A DNA stretch of 45,000 nt, from contig CAUYUJ010004706.1 in the NCBI GenBank assembly GCA_963575745.1, positions 1 to 45,000 of the forward strand, read 5' to 3'. Position 1 is the stretch's first letter. Each line of letters opens with the position of its first letter. Origin of the DNA: Prorocentrum cordatum. Taxonomy: Eukaryota > Sar > Dinophyceae > Prorocentrales > Prorocentraceae. Positions 21,002 through 28,803 of this stretch are shown one piece after another. The position numbers and the translations under genes are program-made. The notes below the pieces were generated by a model, which was not told where the DNA came from, searched no databases, and saw nothing but the letters and a program-made list of their open reading frames with translations.

Positions 21002-21085
21002 CCAGAGGAGCCATCGAAGGCCCAGCCGAAGAGGAAAAGAGCAAACCAAAACGTCGACCTCCCGGCCTTGTAAGACCACGCCCGG
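21002..21085 (-). repeat. right arm of the 84-bp inverted repeat
   Basis: Reverse complement of 18288-18371 with three differences. It starts directly after a satellite monomer truncated at GCACTGGG. Plus-strand reading gives the same peptide end as the left arm (AQPKRKRANQNVDLPAL, stop TAA). Confidence 0.9.
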
Positions 21086-21628
21086 CAAGTTTTTCAGCCT
21101 GGGTCGTCCCCGAGGCCCGGCCGGGACCCCCCTAGGCCGGAAAATAGAAGACAACAAAAAAACTCCCGTCGCGATTGGTGCCTGACTCGAGGGGGTCTGA
21201 GTTCATCGCCCCCTTACGCTTAGGTCGGGCGTGCCCCCCTGCAGGCGGAGCTTGGGCGAACAATTCCAAAAATATGTAGTTAAACCAACAAAAACTCCCA
21301 AAAAGTAGTAATTGTGAAAAAATCGTCCCCAGAGCATTTCTAGACTGATTTTGGACACTCCTCCCGTAGGAAGGACGTGCCCGACTGACCCCTACGCAGA
21401 ACGCCCGACGGGCCCGAGGGCAGCACCACGCCCGGGCACTCCACCGCCGCCCGACTTCTCCATGACCGTCGACCCCTGGAGGCCTCGACTCCTTCTCGGG
21501 CGGCCCCGAGGCCCAGCCAGGACCCCCCCCCCGAGGCCCGGCCAGGACCCCCCCCCCCCGAGGCCGAACGTAAGAATCAAAAAAAAAACAAAACTCCCGG
21601 CGCGATGGGTTCCTGCCTCGTTAGAGGA
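21086..21628. repeat. mosaic of dispersed repeat fragments with C/G homopolymers
   Basis: Fragments of the dispersed GTCCCGAGGCCCG family appear near 21095-21145 and 21470-21600, with C-runs (8 C near 21525 and 13 C near 21549). A short module GCGCCCGACGGGCCCGAGGG with GCAGCACCAC occurs near 21395, 21828 and 22121, and GACACTCCTCCCGTAGGAAG occurs near 21354 and 21895. No gene was seen. Confidence 0.6.
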
Positions 21629-21783
21629 GAGAGAACTGTGCACGTACACCGATTCTGGCCAGGCCCGTCCTGCGCCCAGGATCGGTGCATATACGCCCGC
21701 TCCCTTGGGCCAGGAAGGTATATGCACCGATCCTGGGCCAAGGACGGGCCTCGCCAGGATCGGTGCACGTGCATAGTTCTCTT
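21629..21783. repeat. foldback: 66-bp arms, 23-bp loop, nested
   Basis: Left arm 21629-21694 and right arm 21718-21783 are reverse complements with about six mismatches. Each arm itself holds two inverted copies of TGCACCGATCCTGG, so four copies of this 14-mer occur in 155 bp. On both strands the sequence translates to similar His/Arg/Ser/Trp-containing peptides, a consequence of the symmetry. Confidence 0.85.
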
Positions 21784-21939
21784 CCCCGCCTCGAGGGGCT
21801 CCGCGCCAACGCCGCCCCCTTACGCAGCGCCCGACGGGCCCGAGGGCAGCACCACCCCTCGGGCACTCTTGACTATTTTCTTGGCCTATTTTGGGACACT
21901 CCTCCCGTAGGAAGGACGTGCCCGACTTGCAGGGCAATT

Positions 21940-22090
21940 TTGAAGACATCGGATTTTTAATAGTATCGGATGTCTTAAGACATGATTAATTGATGGATGA
22001 TTAATTGATGGATAAATTGATGCATGAACTCATCGTTGTTGTTACTACTAAATCCCTGCAATTTTAACACATGATCCGCACGCGGAGCAT
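21940..22090. other. AT-rich patch with small palindromes
   Basis: About 150 bp clearly more AT-rich than its surroundings. It contains the perfect palindrome ATGTCTTAAGACAT, a direct repeat of GATTAATTGATGGAT, and CATGATCCGCACGCGGAGCATG-like symmetry. It may be a small transposon remnant; no gene was seen. Confidence 0.5.
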
Positions 22091-22280
22091 GTATTAAAAA
22101 CAGGCACTGTGCCCTTACGCAGCGCCCGACGGGCCCGAGGGCAGCACCACACCCGGGCACTCCACCGCCGCGCCGCCCGCGGCGCTGGAAACCGCGCGGG
22201 CGCGCACGCGCACGCCGGCGCCCCGCGCGCCGTGGGCCAGGCGGCCGCGCCGGGGCACGAAGAGGCACTCGCTCGCCTCG

Positions 22281-22296
22281 GGGGCTCCCAGCGTCG

Positions 22297-22342
<46 letters not shown>

Positions 22343-22444
22343 GTGGGTGTCGTCGTGGTCGTGGTGGTGGTGGTGGTCGTGGTGGTCGTGGTGGTGGTGG
22401 TGGTGGTGGTGGTGGTGGTGGTGGTGGTGGTGGTGGTGGTGGTG

Positions 22445-22491
<47 letters not shown>

Positions 22492-22492
22492 G
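22281..22492. repeat. GTC / GTG / GTC microsatellite
   Basis: A (GTC)n block, a central (GTG)n block and another (GTC)n block, with GTGTGGGTGTCGTCGT near both block ends, suggesting duplication of the GTC flank. On the minus strand it directly follows exon 22522-22602 and would be intronic. Confidence 0.95.
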
Positions 22493-22521
22493 TGGGTGTC
22501 GTCGTCCTGGCGCTCGCGCGC

Positions 22522-22602
22522 CTCTGGCGCGCCCAGCGTCGCCCCCGAGAGCCTGAGGACGATCGTGTGGCCCACCTTGGGAGGGCGGGAGGCCCAGACG
22601 CC
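22522..22602 (-). CDS. IPT/TIG-repeat protein, downstream exon (E)
   Basis: Minus-strand exon of 27 codons starting after GACCAG|G and ending at CCAGAG|GC, a GC donor. It reads GVWASRPPKVGHTIVLRLSG then ATLGAPE. The stretch P-x-VGHTIVLRLSGATL is the opening strand pattern of an IPT/TIG domain (P-x-G-G-T-x-V-x-V-x-G). It is in phase 0 with exon D (23775-24173) if D ends at GAG|GA. The exon is followed by the GTC/GTG microsatellite, so the next exon lies below 22281 and was not identified. Short, but frame, acceptor form and domain logic agree. Confidence 0.45.
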
Positions 22603-22740
22603 CTGGTCGCGCCGTGTCACGTGACCACGCCTCGGGGGGCCTCTGGCTGCCTTTTCGGCCTCTGGGGGCCCCTCGCCGGGCCTCGGGGCCACCAAGAGGC
22701 GACGTGCGGTGCAGCGCCGGGAGTCGAGACGGACACAGAA

Positions 22741-22893
22741 GACACTCGGAGGCCCGCGCGGCTTTCTCGGATCCGCGCTGGGCCCCCCCTCCCTGGCGCG
22801 CGGACGGCGCCCCCGCCAGGGGGCCCCAGCGCCGATCCGAGGAATCCGCGCGGACCTCCGAGCTTTTAGGTTGCTGTCATGCTTCCTTTCCCT
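22741..22893. mobile_element. palindromic MITE family, copy 2
   Basis: Arms with CTCGGAGGCCCGCGCGG and its near-complement CCGCGCGGACCTCCGAG, then TCGGATC-GCGCTGG and CAGCGCCGATCCGA around a GC-rich centre. The outermost ends (the GGGGAAC part) are degraded. In an intron or downstream of the IPT/TIG gene on the minus strand. Confidence 0.75.
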
Positions 22894-22904
22894 ACTGGAG
22901 AATG

Positions 22905-23270
22905 GGTCGAGACCTCTGGGGGGCCACGTCATGGCAGATCCTGCCGTCGGGGGCCTGGGGAGCCACCCTCGCACGGGGGTCTGGGGAGCCGCCCTCGCGA
23001 CAACGGAGAATGGAGAAGGGAAGACTGCTGGAGGACGGGCCGAAACCTCGCCACGCCGTGGCTGATCCTGCCGTCGGGGGCCTGGGGGGCCGCCCTCGCA
23101 ACGGGGGTCCGCGGAGCCGCCCTCGCAACGGTGAAGCAGCCGGACGAGCGAAGCGCGCCCGGGGAGCGCACCCCACAGGGCCGGGATCGGGCAGGGCAGG
23201 CGGGGCTGCGCACGGGAGACGCCCCGGGGGCGTGCAGCACCACACGCCAGGTCGGGGGGTCGGGGAGGTG
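22905..23270. other. GC-rich segment, partly repetitive, no gene called
   Basis: Contains GTCGGGGGCCTGGGGAGCC and GTCGGGGGCCTGGGGGGCC at about 22944 and 23073, with GCCCTCGC-ACGG repeats. It lies between two MITE copies in the D-E intron of the IPT/TIG gene. Open frames on both strands do not resemble protein. Confidence 0.5.
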
Positions 23271-23278
23271 ATTATTCG

Positions 23279-23476
23279 AAGGGAGCGAAAAACTGGCATA
23301 AACAGGAAGACTCGGAGGTCCGCGCGGATTCCTCGGATCCGCGCTGGAGGCCCCTGGCGGCGCCTCTGGCGACGCCCCTGGCGCGCTCCGCGCGCCAGGG
23401 AGGGGGGTGAAGCGCCGATCCGAGAAATCCGCGCGGACCTCCGATAGCTTTCATGTATGCCATGTTCCGCTCCCCT
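23279..23476. mobile_element. palindromic MITE family, copy 3
   Basis: Ends AAGGGAGCGAAAAACTGGCA and the complementary TGCCATGTTCCGCTCCCCT. The arms carry GACTCGGAGGTCCGCGCGGA and its complement. Diverged at the tips (GGGAGCG in place of GGGGAAC). Lies in the D-E intron. Confidence 0.8.
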
Positions 23477-23774
23477 ATATTTCTCCCTCGACACCTCCCC
23501 GATCACGACTGCTGGGTCTGCCTGCACCCCGAAGCGCGGGTGGAGCACGACCGGGACAGGGGCCACCAGGTCGTCCTCTCGGCTACACGCAAGAGTGACC
23601 CTGGGCAAGGGTGGCCTCTGGTGCGCGGCTTCTGGGGGGGCCGCGGGGTGGGGGGGCCAAGCACCAGCGCGCAAGACGCCACTGGCCGCCTCGCGCTCGG
23701 CGACGAGGGGGGCCCTTTGGGCCCGCACCAAAGGTCACTCCGGCGAAAGGTCACTCTTACGTCTAGTCGAGGTC

Positions 23775-24173
23775 CTCGCCGGAAGCGATGGTGAGCTCGG
23801 TCCGGCCCGCGCGAACGTTCGGGGGCACCCGGCAGCGCGCCCGCGTCTCCGTGAGGTACACTACCGGCGCTGCGCCCCGTCCGCCGCCGAAAAGACACAC
23901 AGCTGCGGCGCGGTGGCGGCGGCCGAGCCGGAACGCCGCGCCCGGCACCGCCGTGATCGTGAGCTCGGCGCCCTCGTCCGAGAAGGCCCACGCCGGCGAG
24001 GCTGTCGCCTGCGTCTCCAGCAGGCTGTCGGTGTAGTAGAGCGCCACCTGCGTGCTGGCCACGCCGCCGCCTCCCACGCGCAGCCGCACCGCCGCCGTGA
24101 AGTTGACGATCCCCGCGCCGCCCAGCTCGTGGGCAGTGGGGGTCCTGCTCGGAAGCGGCCACGGGGGTCTGCG
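23775..24173 (-). CDS. IPT/TIG-repeat protein, exon D (133 codons)
   Basis: The longest exon of the minus-strand gene. It starts after GATCCAG (24174-24180) and is taken to end at GGCGAG|GA, a GA donor. Key parts: GGAGIVNFTAAVRLRVGGGG, QVALYYTDSLLETQATASPA, AWAFSDEGAELTITAVPGAA, then VCLFGGG and YLTETRARCRVPPNVRAGRT. The cysteine in CLFGG, the second in ARCRVPP and the final ELTIASGE strand follow the IPT/TIG pattern (C-x-F-G ... C-x-V-P-P ... G-x-x-x-L-x-V). If the GA donor is not used, the frame meets TAG at 23765-23763, 10 bp further, next to a GTAAGA; the gene would then end here. The start is uncertain by up to about 40 bp. Confidence 0.6.
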
Positions 24174-24289
24174 CTGGATCTTCCCGAGGAAATCGGTCAA
24201 GGGGGGGGGGGAGCGGGCGAGTGGGGGCGAGCGCACCTCCGCTCACAACCTGTCCCCGGCCCCTTCTCCCCGCTCTGCTGGCCAGAACC

Positions 24290-24470
24290 CCCTGCCGAGC
24301 AAAATTGCACACGCCCGACCCATCCCCCGACGTCAAGATTTTTCCAGGACGTCGAGCCCCTGGAGGTCTCGACGTCCTGAGTCTTTTTTTGACGGTCCCG
24401 AGGCCCGGTAAGGGCCCCCCAGAGGCCGAAAACGACCAAAAACTGCCCGTCCTGATTTTGATTCTGTTTT
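24290..24470 (+). repeat. dispersed repeat family, copy in plus orientation
   Basis: Contains the block order ATTTTTCCAGGACGTCGA, CCTGGAGGTCTCGAC, GACGGTCCCGAGGCCCG, GGCCGAAAACGACC, CTGCCCGTCCTGATTTT. The same order is seen at 43200-43420 and, inverted, at 24745-24935. It sits in the intron between exons C and D. Confidence 0.75.
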
Positions 24471-24505
24471 TTAACCAAAAAAAAATCGGCGCGAGCATGT
24501 CGGGC

Positions 24506-24704
24506 CTGCTGGCCGGAGCCAATGCTGAGCCACCTCGGCCCCCCGGCCGGCTGCAGGGTCCTGCCGCACAGCGCAAGCCCTGACGAGAGCCACTCGGCCG
24601 GCACCACCCAGGCCTTGACCCACGGGGAGGCGAACACGCAGTCGTAGGCCTGGGCGGGCAGCGGCGGCAGCAGCCCGTGGCCCACCAGGTGCACTCGGGA
24701 CGGC
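24506..24704 (-). CDS. IPT/TIG-repeat protein, exon C
   Basis: Minus-strand exon ending at CAGCAG|GC (GC donor). It reads RVHLVGHGLLPPLPAQAYDC, then VFASPWVKAWVVPAEWLSSG, LALCGRTLQPAGGPRWLSIG and SGQQ. The V-x-L-x-G-x-G-L opening, the first cysteine in YDCVFAS, the second in LALCGRTLQP and the closing LSIGSGQ strand fit one IPT/TIG repeat. The start is placed after GTGGAG|G at 24704; the alternative CTGAG|G about 28 bp upstream would change phase. Joining to exon B at phase 0 does not work directly, so either a short exon is missing or B ends earlier at a GC donor. The exon sits between two inverted copies of the dispersed repeat. Confidence 0.6.
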
Positions 24705-24744
24705 CTCCACGAAGGGGCGGTGCCGAGACCTCAGTGTGGTGAGG

Positions 24745-24935
24745 CTTCCCAGACCCCCTCGAGTCATGCAAAAATCATGACGAGAGGTTTTTCGCTATTT
24801 TCGGCCTCGGCGGGCCCTTACCGGCTCTCGGGACCGTCAAAAAACGACCCGGGATGAGAAACCGGTCTCCGGGAATGGGTCCGGACCTCTGGGGGTCGCG
24901 TCATGAAAAATCATGACGTCGGGGGTCTGGGTTCG
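24745..24935 (-). repeat. dispersed repeat family, copy in minus orientation
   Basis: Reverse complement of the block order seen at 24290-24470 and 43200-43420: AAAATCATGACGAGAGG, TATTTTCGGCCTCGGCGGG, CTCGGGACCGTCAAAAAACG, GACCTCTGGGGGTCGCG, AAATCATGACGTCGGGGGTC. Together with the plus-oriented copy at 24290-24470 it brackets exon C. Confidence 0.75.
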
Positions 24936-25245
24936 GGTTGCGCACAGAGCCCCCCCAGGTAGCCCCAGCTGGCCTCAACAGGCAGGCCCCCCGAGCAGTC
25001 CCAGCTGGCCGCCCGAGTGGCCTGGGGCGCGCTCCGCACCTCAGCCCTGGGGCGCGGAGCGCCAGGGCCCTTGCCGCAGGAGGCGCCCGCCAGGGTGCCG
25101 GAGACCGCCCAGGGCTGCGCAGGGGGCCTGCTGAGGCCAGCTGGGTCTGCCTGTCGAGGCCAGCTGGGGACACCTGGCCCACGCGAACGTTCCTCTGCTA
25201 TTCCTCTTGCCTCCTCCTTCTTTCCCCTCCTCCATCATCCTTTTC
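24936..25245. other. intronic sequence with short CAGCTGGCC repeats, no gene called
   Basis: Several CCCAGCTGGCC and GAGGCCAGCTGG copies (about 24963, 25000, 25137, 25158) make a small inverted/direct repeat cluster. Open on both strands; no exon supported. Lies in the B-C intron region of the minus-strand gene. Confidence 0.5.
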
Positions 25246-25320
25246 CCTCCTCCTCCTCCTCCTCCTCCTCCTCCTCCTCCTCCTCCTCCTCCTCCTCCTC
25301 CTCCTCCTCCTCCTCCTCCC
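25246..25320. repeat. (TCC)n microsatellite
   Basis: About 25 TCC triplets, followed by CTCTCCTTCCC repeats. Confidence 0.95.
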
Positions 25321-25576
25321 CTCTCCTTCCCCTCTCCTTCCCCTCTCTATCTATCATCCCTCCTTCATCCTCCCTTACCACCTGATCCCGATCCGGGTCT
25401 GGCCGCCACGATGCGCCCCCGCGTGCCGAGCGCCCCTCCCGATCGATCGCCCGGCACGAGCCGATCGGCAAATCGGCAGGATCGGCGGCAGGATGGATCC
25501 ATGGCTCGCTCGCGGGCCGGAGCCCCTCTGGGGCCAAGACTGCGCCACGCCAGGCGAGGGTGGGCGATGACCTCGG

Positions 25577-25704
25577 AGGAGCAGAACAACACATATCAAC
25601 AGAAACTCTCGGAGCGCCGCGAGGCTGCCTCGGATCGGCGCCGGGCCCGAAGGCACCCGCGCGGAGCTCCGACAATTTCTGCTTCTGCAGTTGTTTCTTC
25701 TCCT
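25577..25704. mobile_element. palindromic MITE family, short variant
   Basis: 128 bp with imperfectly complementary arms: AGGAGCAGAACAAC at the left and GTTGTTTCTTCTCCT at the right, with CTCTCGGAGCGCCGCG and CGCGCGGAGCTCCGA inside, and TCGGATCGGCGCCGGG near the centre. A related but distinct subfamily of the 15997-16169 element. Confidence 0.6.
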
Positions 25705-26010
25705 CGAAGATTAAATAAAACACCCTTTAGCAAAACACGGGCACTCCATATGCGTACGACACCGCATTCCGAGTGGACCCCAGCGGGAGGCTCATCGACG
25801 TCAGAGAAGAACCACTGAGTATACCACTGGAAACGCGCGTCGATGAGCGAAAGCGACTGGAGACTGCTCCGGTACACTCGCACGCCGACGTCAGATTTTC
25901 TTCGTCGACCTTCCTGGGCGGTTATTTTCTCGCAGAGGCCGCCATCAGCCCTTGGAGGTCCGCGCGGACTTCCTGGATCGACGCCGGGCCCCGAGCACTC
26001 CGCGCAGAGG
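25705..26010. other. intronic sequence with partial MITE-arm similarity
   Basis: Starts at the MITE edge. It contains CATTCCGAGTGGACCCCAGC, which has a relative near 39472, and the arm motif GGAGGTCCGCGCGGACTTCC at about 25948. No exon was recognised. Confidence 0.4.
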
Positions 26011-26215
26011 TCCTCCTCCTCCTCCTCCTCCTCCCCCTCCTCCTCCTCCTCCTCCTCCTCCGCCTCCTCCTCCTCCTCCTCCTCCTCCTCCTCCTCCTCC
26101 TCCTCCTCCTCCTCCTCCTCCCCCCTCCTCCTCCTCCCCCTCCCCTCCTCCTCCTCCTCCTCCTCCTCCTCCTCCTCCTCCTCCTCCTCCTCCTCCTCCT
26201 CCTCCTCCTCCTCCT
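26011..26215. repeat. (CTC)n microsatellite
   Basis: About 205 bp of CTC triplets with rare CCC or CGC interruptions. Purine-rich on the minus (gene) strand. Confidence 0.95.
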
Positions 26216-26580
26216 AGCGCATGTGCACCCCGCCGGCAGGTCAGATTTCCGAGACGGCGGATCGACGCTGGATCCCTCGAGCACTCCGCGCGGAGGTCCA
26301 AGAGTGATGTCTGCGCAGCGCCTGTTGGGCAAGCGCATGTGGACCCCGCCGGCAGGTCAGATTCCCGAGACGGCGGATCGACGCCGGACCCCGAGCACTC
26401 CGCGCGGAGGTCCCAGAGTGATGTCTGCGCAGCGCCTTAGGGCAACCGCATGTGGACCCCAACCCTGCAGGTCAGATTTCCGAGGCGGCGGATCGGCGCT
26501 GGACCTCAAGCAATGCGCGCGGAGGTCCAAAAAAGTGATGTCTGCGCAGCGCCCTTGGGCAACCGCATGTGAACTTGGGA
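26216..26580. repeat. tandem repeat of about 115 bp, 3 copies, MITE-arm related
   Basis: GATGTCTGCGCAGCGCC occurs at 26306, 26420 and 26537. Each unit has GCAGGTCAGATT-CCGAG, GGCGGATCG-CGC-GGA and GCGCGGAGGTCC, the last two being the core of the palindromic MITE family. Related sequence continues at 26755-26785, 26884-27060 and 39770-39910. Confidence 0.8.
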
Positions 26581-26582
26581 AG

Positions 26583-26737
26583 GGCCAAACGTACCCACAG
26601 GACGACGTACCCCCAGTGAGGTGTCGCAGCGGCCATGAATCCAGCCACGGTGGTCGCCAAAACGCAATCCTGGGCGCCACGAGGCGGGCCCTGAGGCCCC
26701 CACTCCAGGGTACGTCTGTTCTGGGGTACGTTTGGCC
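26583..26737. mobile_element. 155-bp element with 14-bp perfect inverted ends (GGCCAAACGTACCC)
   Basis: GGCCAAACGTACCC (26583-26596) is exactly complementary to 26724-26737, and imperfect pairing continues inward for about 20 bp more (ACGACGTACCC-CAGTG against CACTCCAGGGTACGT). Possible small MITE inserted beside the 115-bp repeats. Confidence 0.5.
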
Positions 26738-26781
26738 TCCCCTGATGAACCCCAGCCCTGCAGGTCAGATTCCCGAGACGG

Positions 26782-26883
26782 CGGCCGCGGAGGAGGAGGA
26801 GGAGGAGGAGGAGGAGGAGGAGGAGGAGGAGGAGGAAAAAGGAAGAGGAAGGAGGAGGAGGAGGAGGAGGAGGAGGAGGAGGA
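26782..26883. repeat. (GAG)n microsatellite
   Basis: GAG triplets with a central AAAAAGGAAGAGGAAG interruption. Confidence 0.9.
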
Positions 26884-27060
26884 GGTCCTTTGGGCAACCG
26901 CATGTTGTGGACCCCAACCCTGCAGGTCGGATTCCCGAGACGGCGGCGCTGCGGGTGCAGGCGTGGAAGGCGGTCTGCAGCCGGGTGGGCCCCGGCGGGG
27001 GCGCCCGATGCCCCAGCATCGGTTGGGCCCGTAGGGGTAGGGTTCGCCAAGTGGTCGACG
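26884..27060. repeat. dispersed repeat shared with 39770-39910
   Basis: Shares with 39770-39910 the ordered blocks GCAGGTC-GA-T, GAGACGGCGG, GTCTGCAGCC-GGTG, CCC-GCGGGGG, TTGGGCCCGT and GGTTCGCCAAGTGGTCGACG. In both places it is followed by TTC and then sequence of lower GC content. Confidence 0.7.
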
Positions 27061-27072
27061 GTCCTTCTTATT

Positions 27073-27258
27073 TTCGTGATTGTTATTATTATTAGTATTA
27101 TTATTACTATTATTATTATTCTTATTATTCTTATGATTATTATTATTATTCTTTTTTATTATTCATTTTATTATTATTATTATCATTATTATTAGTATTA
27201 TCATTTTTCTCTTTCTTCTGCGTATTCTTCTTCAACGTATTCTTCTTCGTCGTCGTCT
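27073..27258. repeat. ATT-rich then TTC/GTC microsatellite
   Basis: (TTA)n with C and G interruptions to about 27208, then TTCTTC and CGTCGTC. It lies in the intron just after exon B on the minus strand. Confidence 0.9.
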
Positions 27259-27268
27259 TCTTGGAAAC

Positions 27269-27368
27269 CTGCGGCGAGGCGTGCAGAACATCCGGGAAGG
27301 GCCGCGGCTCGAAGTCGAGCCACTGCATGGCGCCCTCCAGTGTCGACGCATCGCCGTTCACGGCGAGC
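27269..27368 (-). CDS. IPT/TIG-repeat protein, exon B
   Basis: 100-bp minus-strand exon. Acceptor GATCCAG|G at 27369 and a GT donor after CCGCAG at 27269. With exon A it reads VSFGLAVNGDASTLEGAMQW, then LDFEPRPFPDVLHASPQ. V-x-F-x-L-A-V-N-G-D followed by an aromatic strand and a Pro-rich turn is how an IPT/TIG repeat closes and passes to the next one. Phase with exon A is exact (GG|G codon) when A ends at the GC donor TTCGG|GC. Codon third positions are mostly G/C. Confidence 0.6.
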
Positions 27369-27883
27369 CTGGATCGGGGAGACGTAAGACTCGGGTACGG
27401 GGGACTCGGGTAGGCCTGACGGGCCCATCGTAAACATGACGAGACCCAATCCGAAATTTGACGCGAGCTCCAGCTGCAGACATCCCACGAAAACCGGACC
27501 GTCAAAATCCAGGACGCGCTCGTCAAAAAAACGTCGGCAAACCCGAGTTCTGGCATACTCGGTTCTTACGTTTCCCCGACTGGGGAAACCAACAGGTACG
27601 GATGCCGCTACCCCGCGGACCTCGCCTGGGGCGCGCTCTGACCAGAATGTCGGCCGTGGCGACGAGGGCCTCCCAGGCAGCCGCAAGAAGACGAAAACGG
27701 GGCAAGCGTCGCAGTATCGATATACCTCGTCCTCCCGCAGCGTCGACCCCCCCCCAAAGGTCTTGGCCCATCGTTCCCTGGGACCGGTGCTTCAACGCGC
27801 GAGTCGTTCTTGGACGGTCCCGAGGCCCAGAAGGGCGAAAGCGACGAACGAGTCGCAAAGCCAGTTCAAATTCCTCATTCTCC

Positions 27884-27960
27884 TCCTCCTCCTCCTCCTC
27901 CTCTGAGGAGGAGGAGGAGGAGGAGGAGGAGGAGGAGGAGGAGGAGGAGGAGGAGGAGGA
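27884..27960. repeat. (CTC)n-(GAG)n inverted microsatellite (hairpin)
   Basis: About eight CTC triplets, CTCTGAG, then about nineteen GAG triplets, so the CTC part can pair with the adjacent GAG part. It directly follows exon A on the minus strand and sits at the intron 5' end. Confidence 0.9.
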
Positions 27961-27962
27961 GC

Positions 27963-28146
27963 CCGAAGCTCACCGTCCCCGCGGCGGCCACGCGCTCCCA
28001 CCGCGGCAGCAGCACCGCGCAGTCCGTGGCGCCCTCGGGCAGCCACTCGGAGACGTAGGAGCGGCCCGCCACGCGCGCGGCGCAGACGTGGCCGCGCCCG
28101 GAGACCACCGCGGACCGCGCCCAGCTCGCCGACAGCAGCGTGTGCC
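27963..28146 (-). CDS. IPT/TIG-repeat protein, exon A
   Basis: 184-bp minus-strand exon after CCGCAAG|GG, ending at TTCGG|GC (GC donor). A GTGAGC lies 11 bp inside, but using it breaks phase with exon B. It reads HTLLSASWARSAVVSGRGHV, CAARVAGRSYVSEWLPEGAT, DCAVLLPRWERVAAAGTVSF. The cysteines in HVCAARV and TDCAVLLP are the pair expected for one IPT/TIG repeat. Joined to the exon upstream it completes the codon in SVPGG|HTLL exactly. Low-complexity sequence is absent and third positions are G/C-rich. Confidence 0.65.
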
Positions 28147-28803
28147 CTTGCGGGGGCACGTGACGGCGGGTCCGCGTCGTGACCACCCGGGCGTTAGTTT
28201 CTGACACCACGTGGACCACTCCACCTGGAAGGATCGGCGGCTTTTCGATCGCCAGTGCGCTCCACAGTGGCCGGCTCTGGGCCACAGGCGGCGTTCAGCC
28301 TTGATCGCTGGCGGCGGGGTCGCCGCCAGGCGACGCGACGCGAACCTACCGTAGCCAAAAAAACCGAGGCTCCGAACAAATTGGAGCGACCAAACTCGGG
28401 CCACTTGCGGCTCCTGGGGCCGCCCAGCGGGCCCCGACCCGGGACCGTCAGGAGACGACTCGGGATGACACACCGGCCCTGTAGGGAACTTGTCCAGACC
28501 TGTGGAGGTCCATCTTTCTCGATGCGTCCACGCATCGAGAAACTTGGAGCGCCGCAGGTCCGGGCAGTGGGGGACTGCCTCGCGGGAGGGCCGTCGGCCT
28601 GGAATCGGCGATGCGTCGCCGATGCATCGCCGTCGGGCCCCCGACGGCGAACCCGCATGATCCTGGGCGACGTGGGCTGTCGGTCTCCTGTCGGCGATCA
28701 GTGGGCGATGGGAGGTCGATGCGTCCCCCCTGAGCCAGCCCCCATCCCAGCGGTTTCCGGCCACAGCTCGGGCTGCTGCGCCCGTTCGGGACGAGCCGGG
28801 CAC
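28147..28803. other. intron of the IPT/TIG gene with a dispersed-repeat copy
   Basis: Contains CGACCCGGGACCGTCAGGAG with ACGACTCGGGATGA (dispersed family, about 28434-28468), the hairpin TTCTCGATGCGT/ACGCATCGAGAA around 28525-28545, and GGCGATGCGTCGCCGATGCATCGCC (described by its palindromic GGCGAT/ATCGCC ends) near 28607. No exon was recognised. Confidence 0.5.

Noticed and set aside
18916-21135. Open frames with GPENRAR repeats, or CRRPSES on the other strand
   Set aside because: Satellite monomers; monomer lengths of 73-101 bp do not keep a frame across the array.
22614-23447. Plus-strand 277-codon open frame
   Set aside because: Crosses two MITE copies and a GC-rich repeat; the composition is Arg/Ala/Gly/Pro drift typical of GC-rich non-coding DNA.
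23763-23775. TAG after exon D taken as the end of the IPT/TIG gene
   Set aside because: Kept as an alternative only: exon E downstream continues the domain in phase if D ends at the GA donor, so the stop is more likely intronic.
27960-28285. GTGAGC at 27973-27968 as the donor of exon A
   Set aside because: It gives the wrong phase for exon B, while the GC donor 11 bp later restores VSFGLAVNGD exactly.
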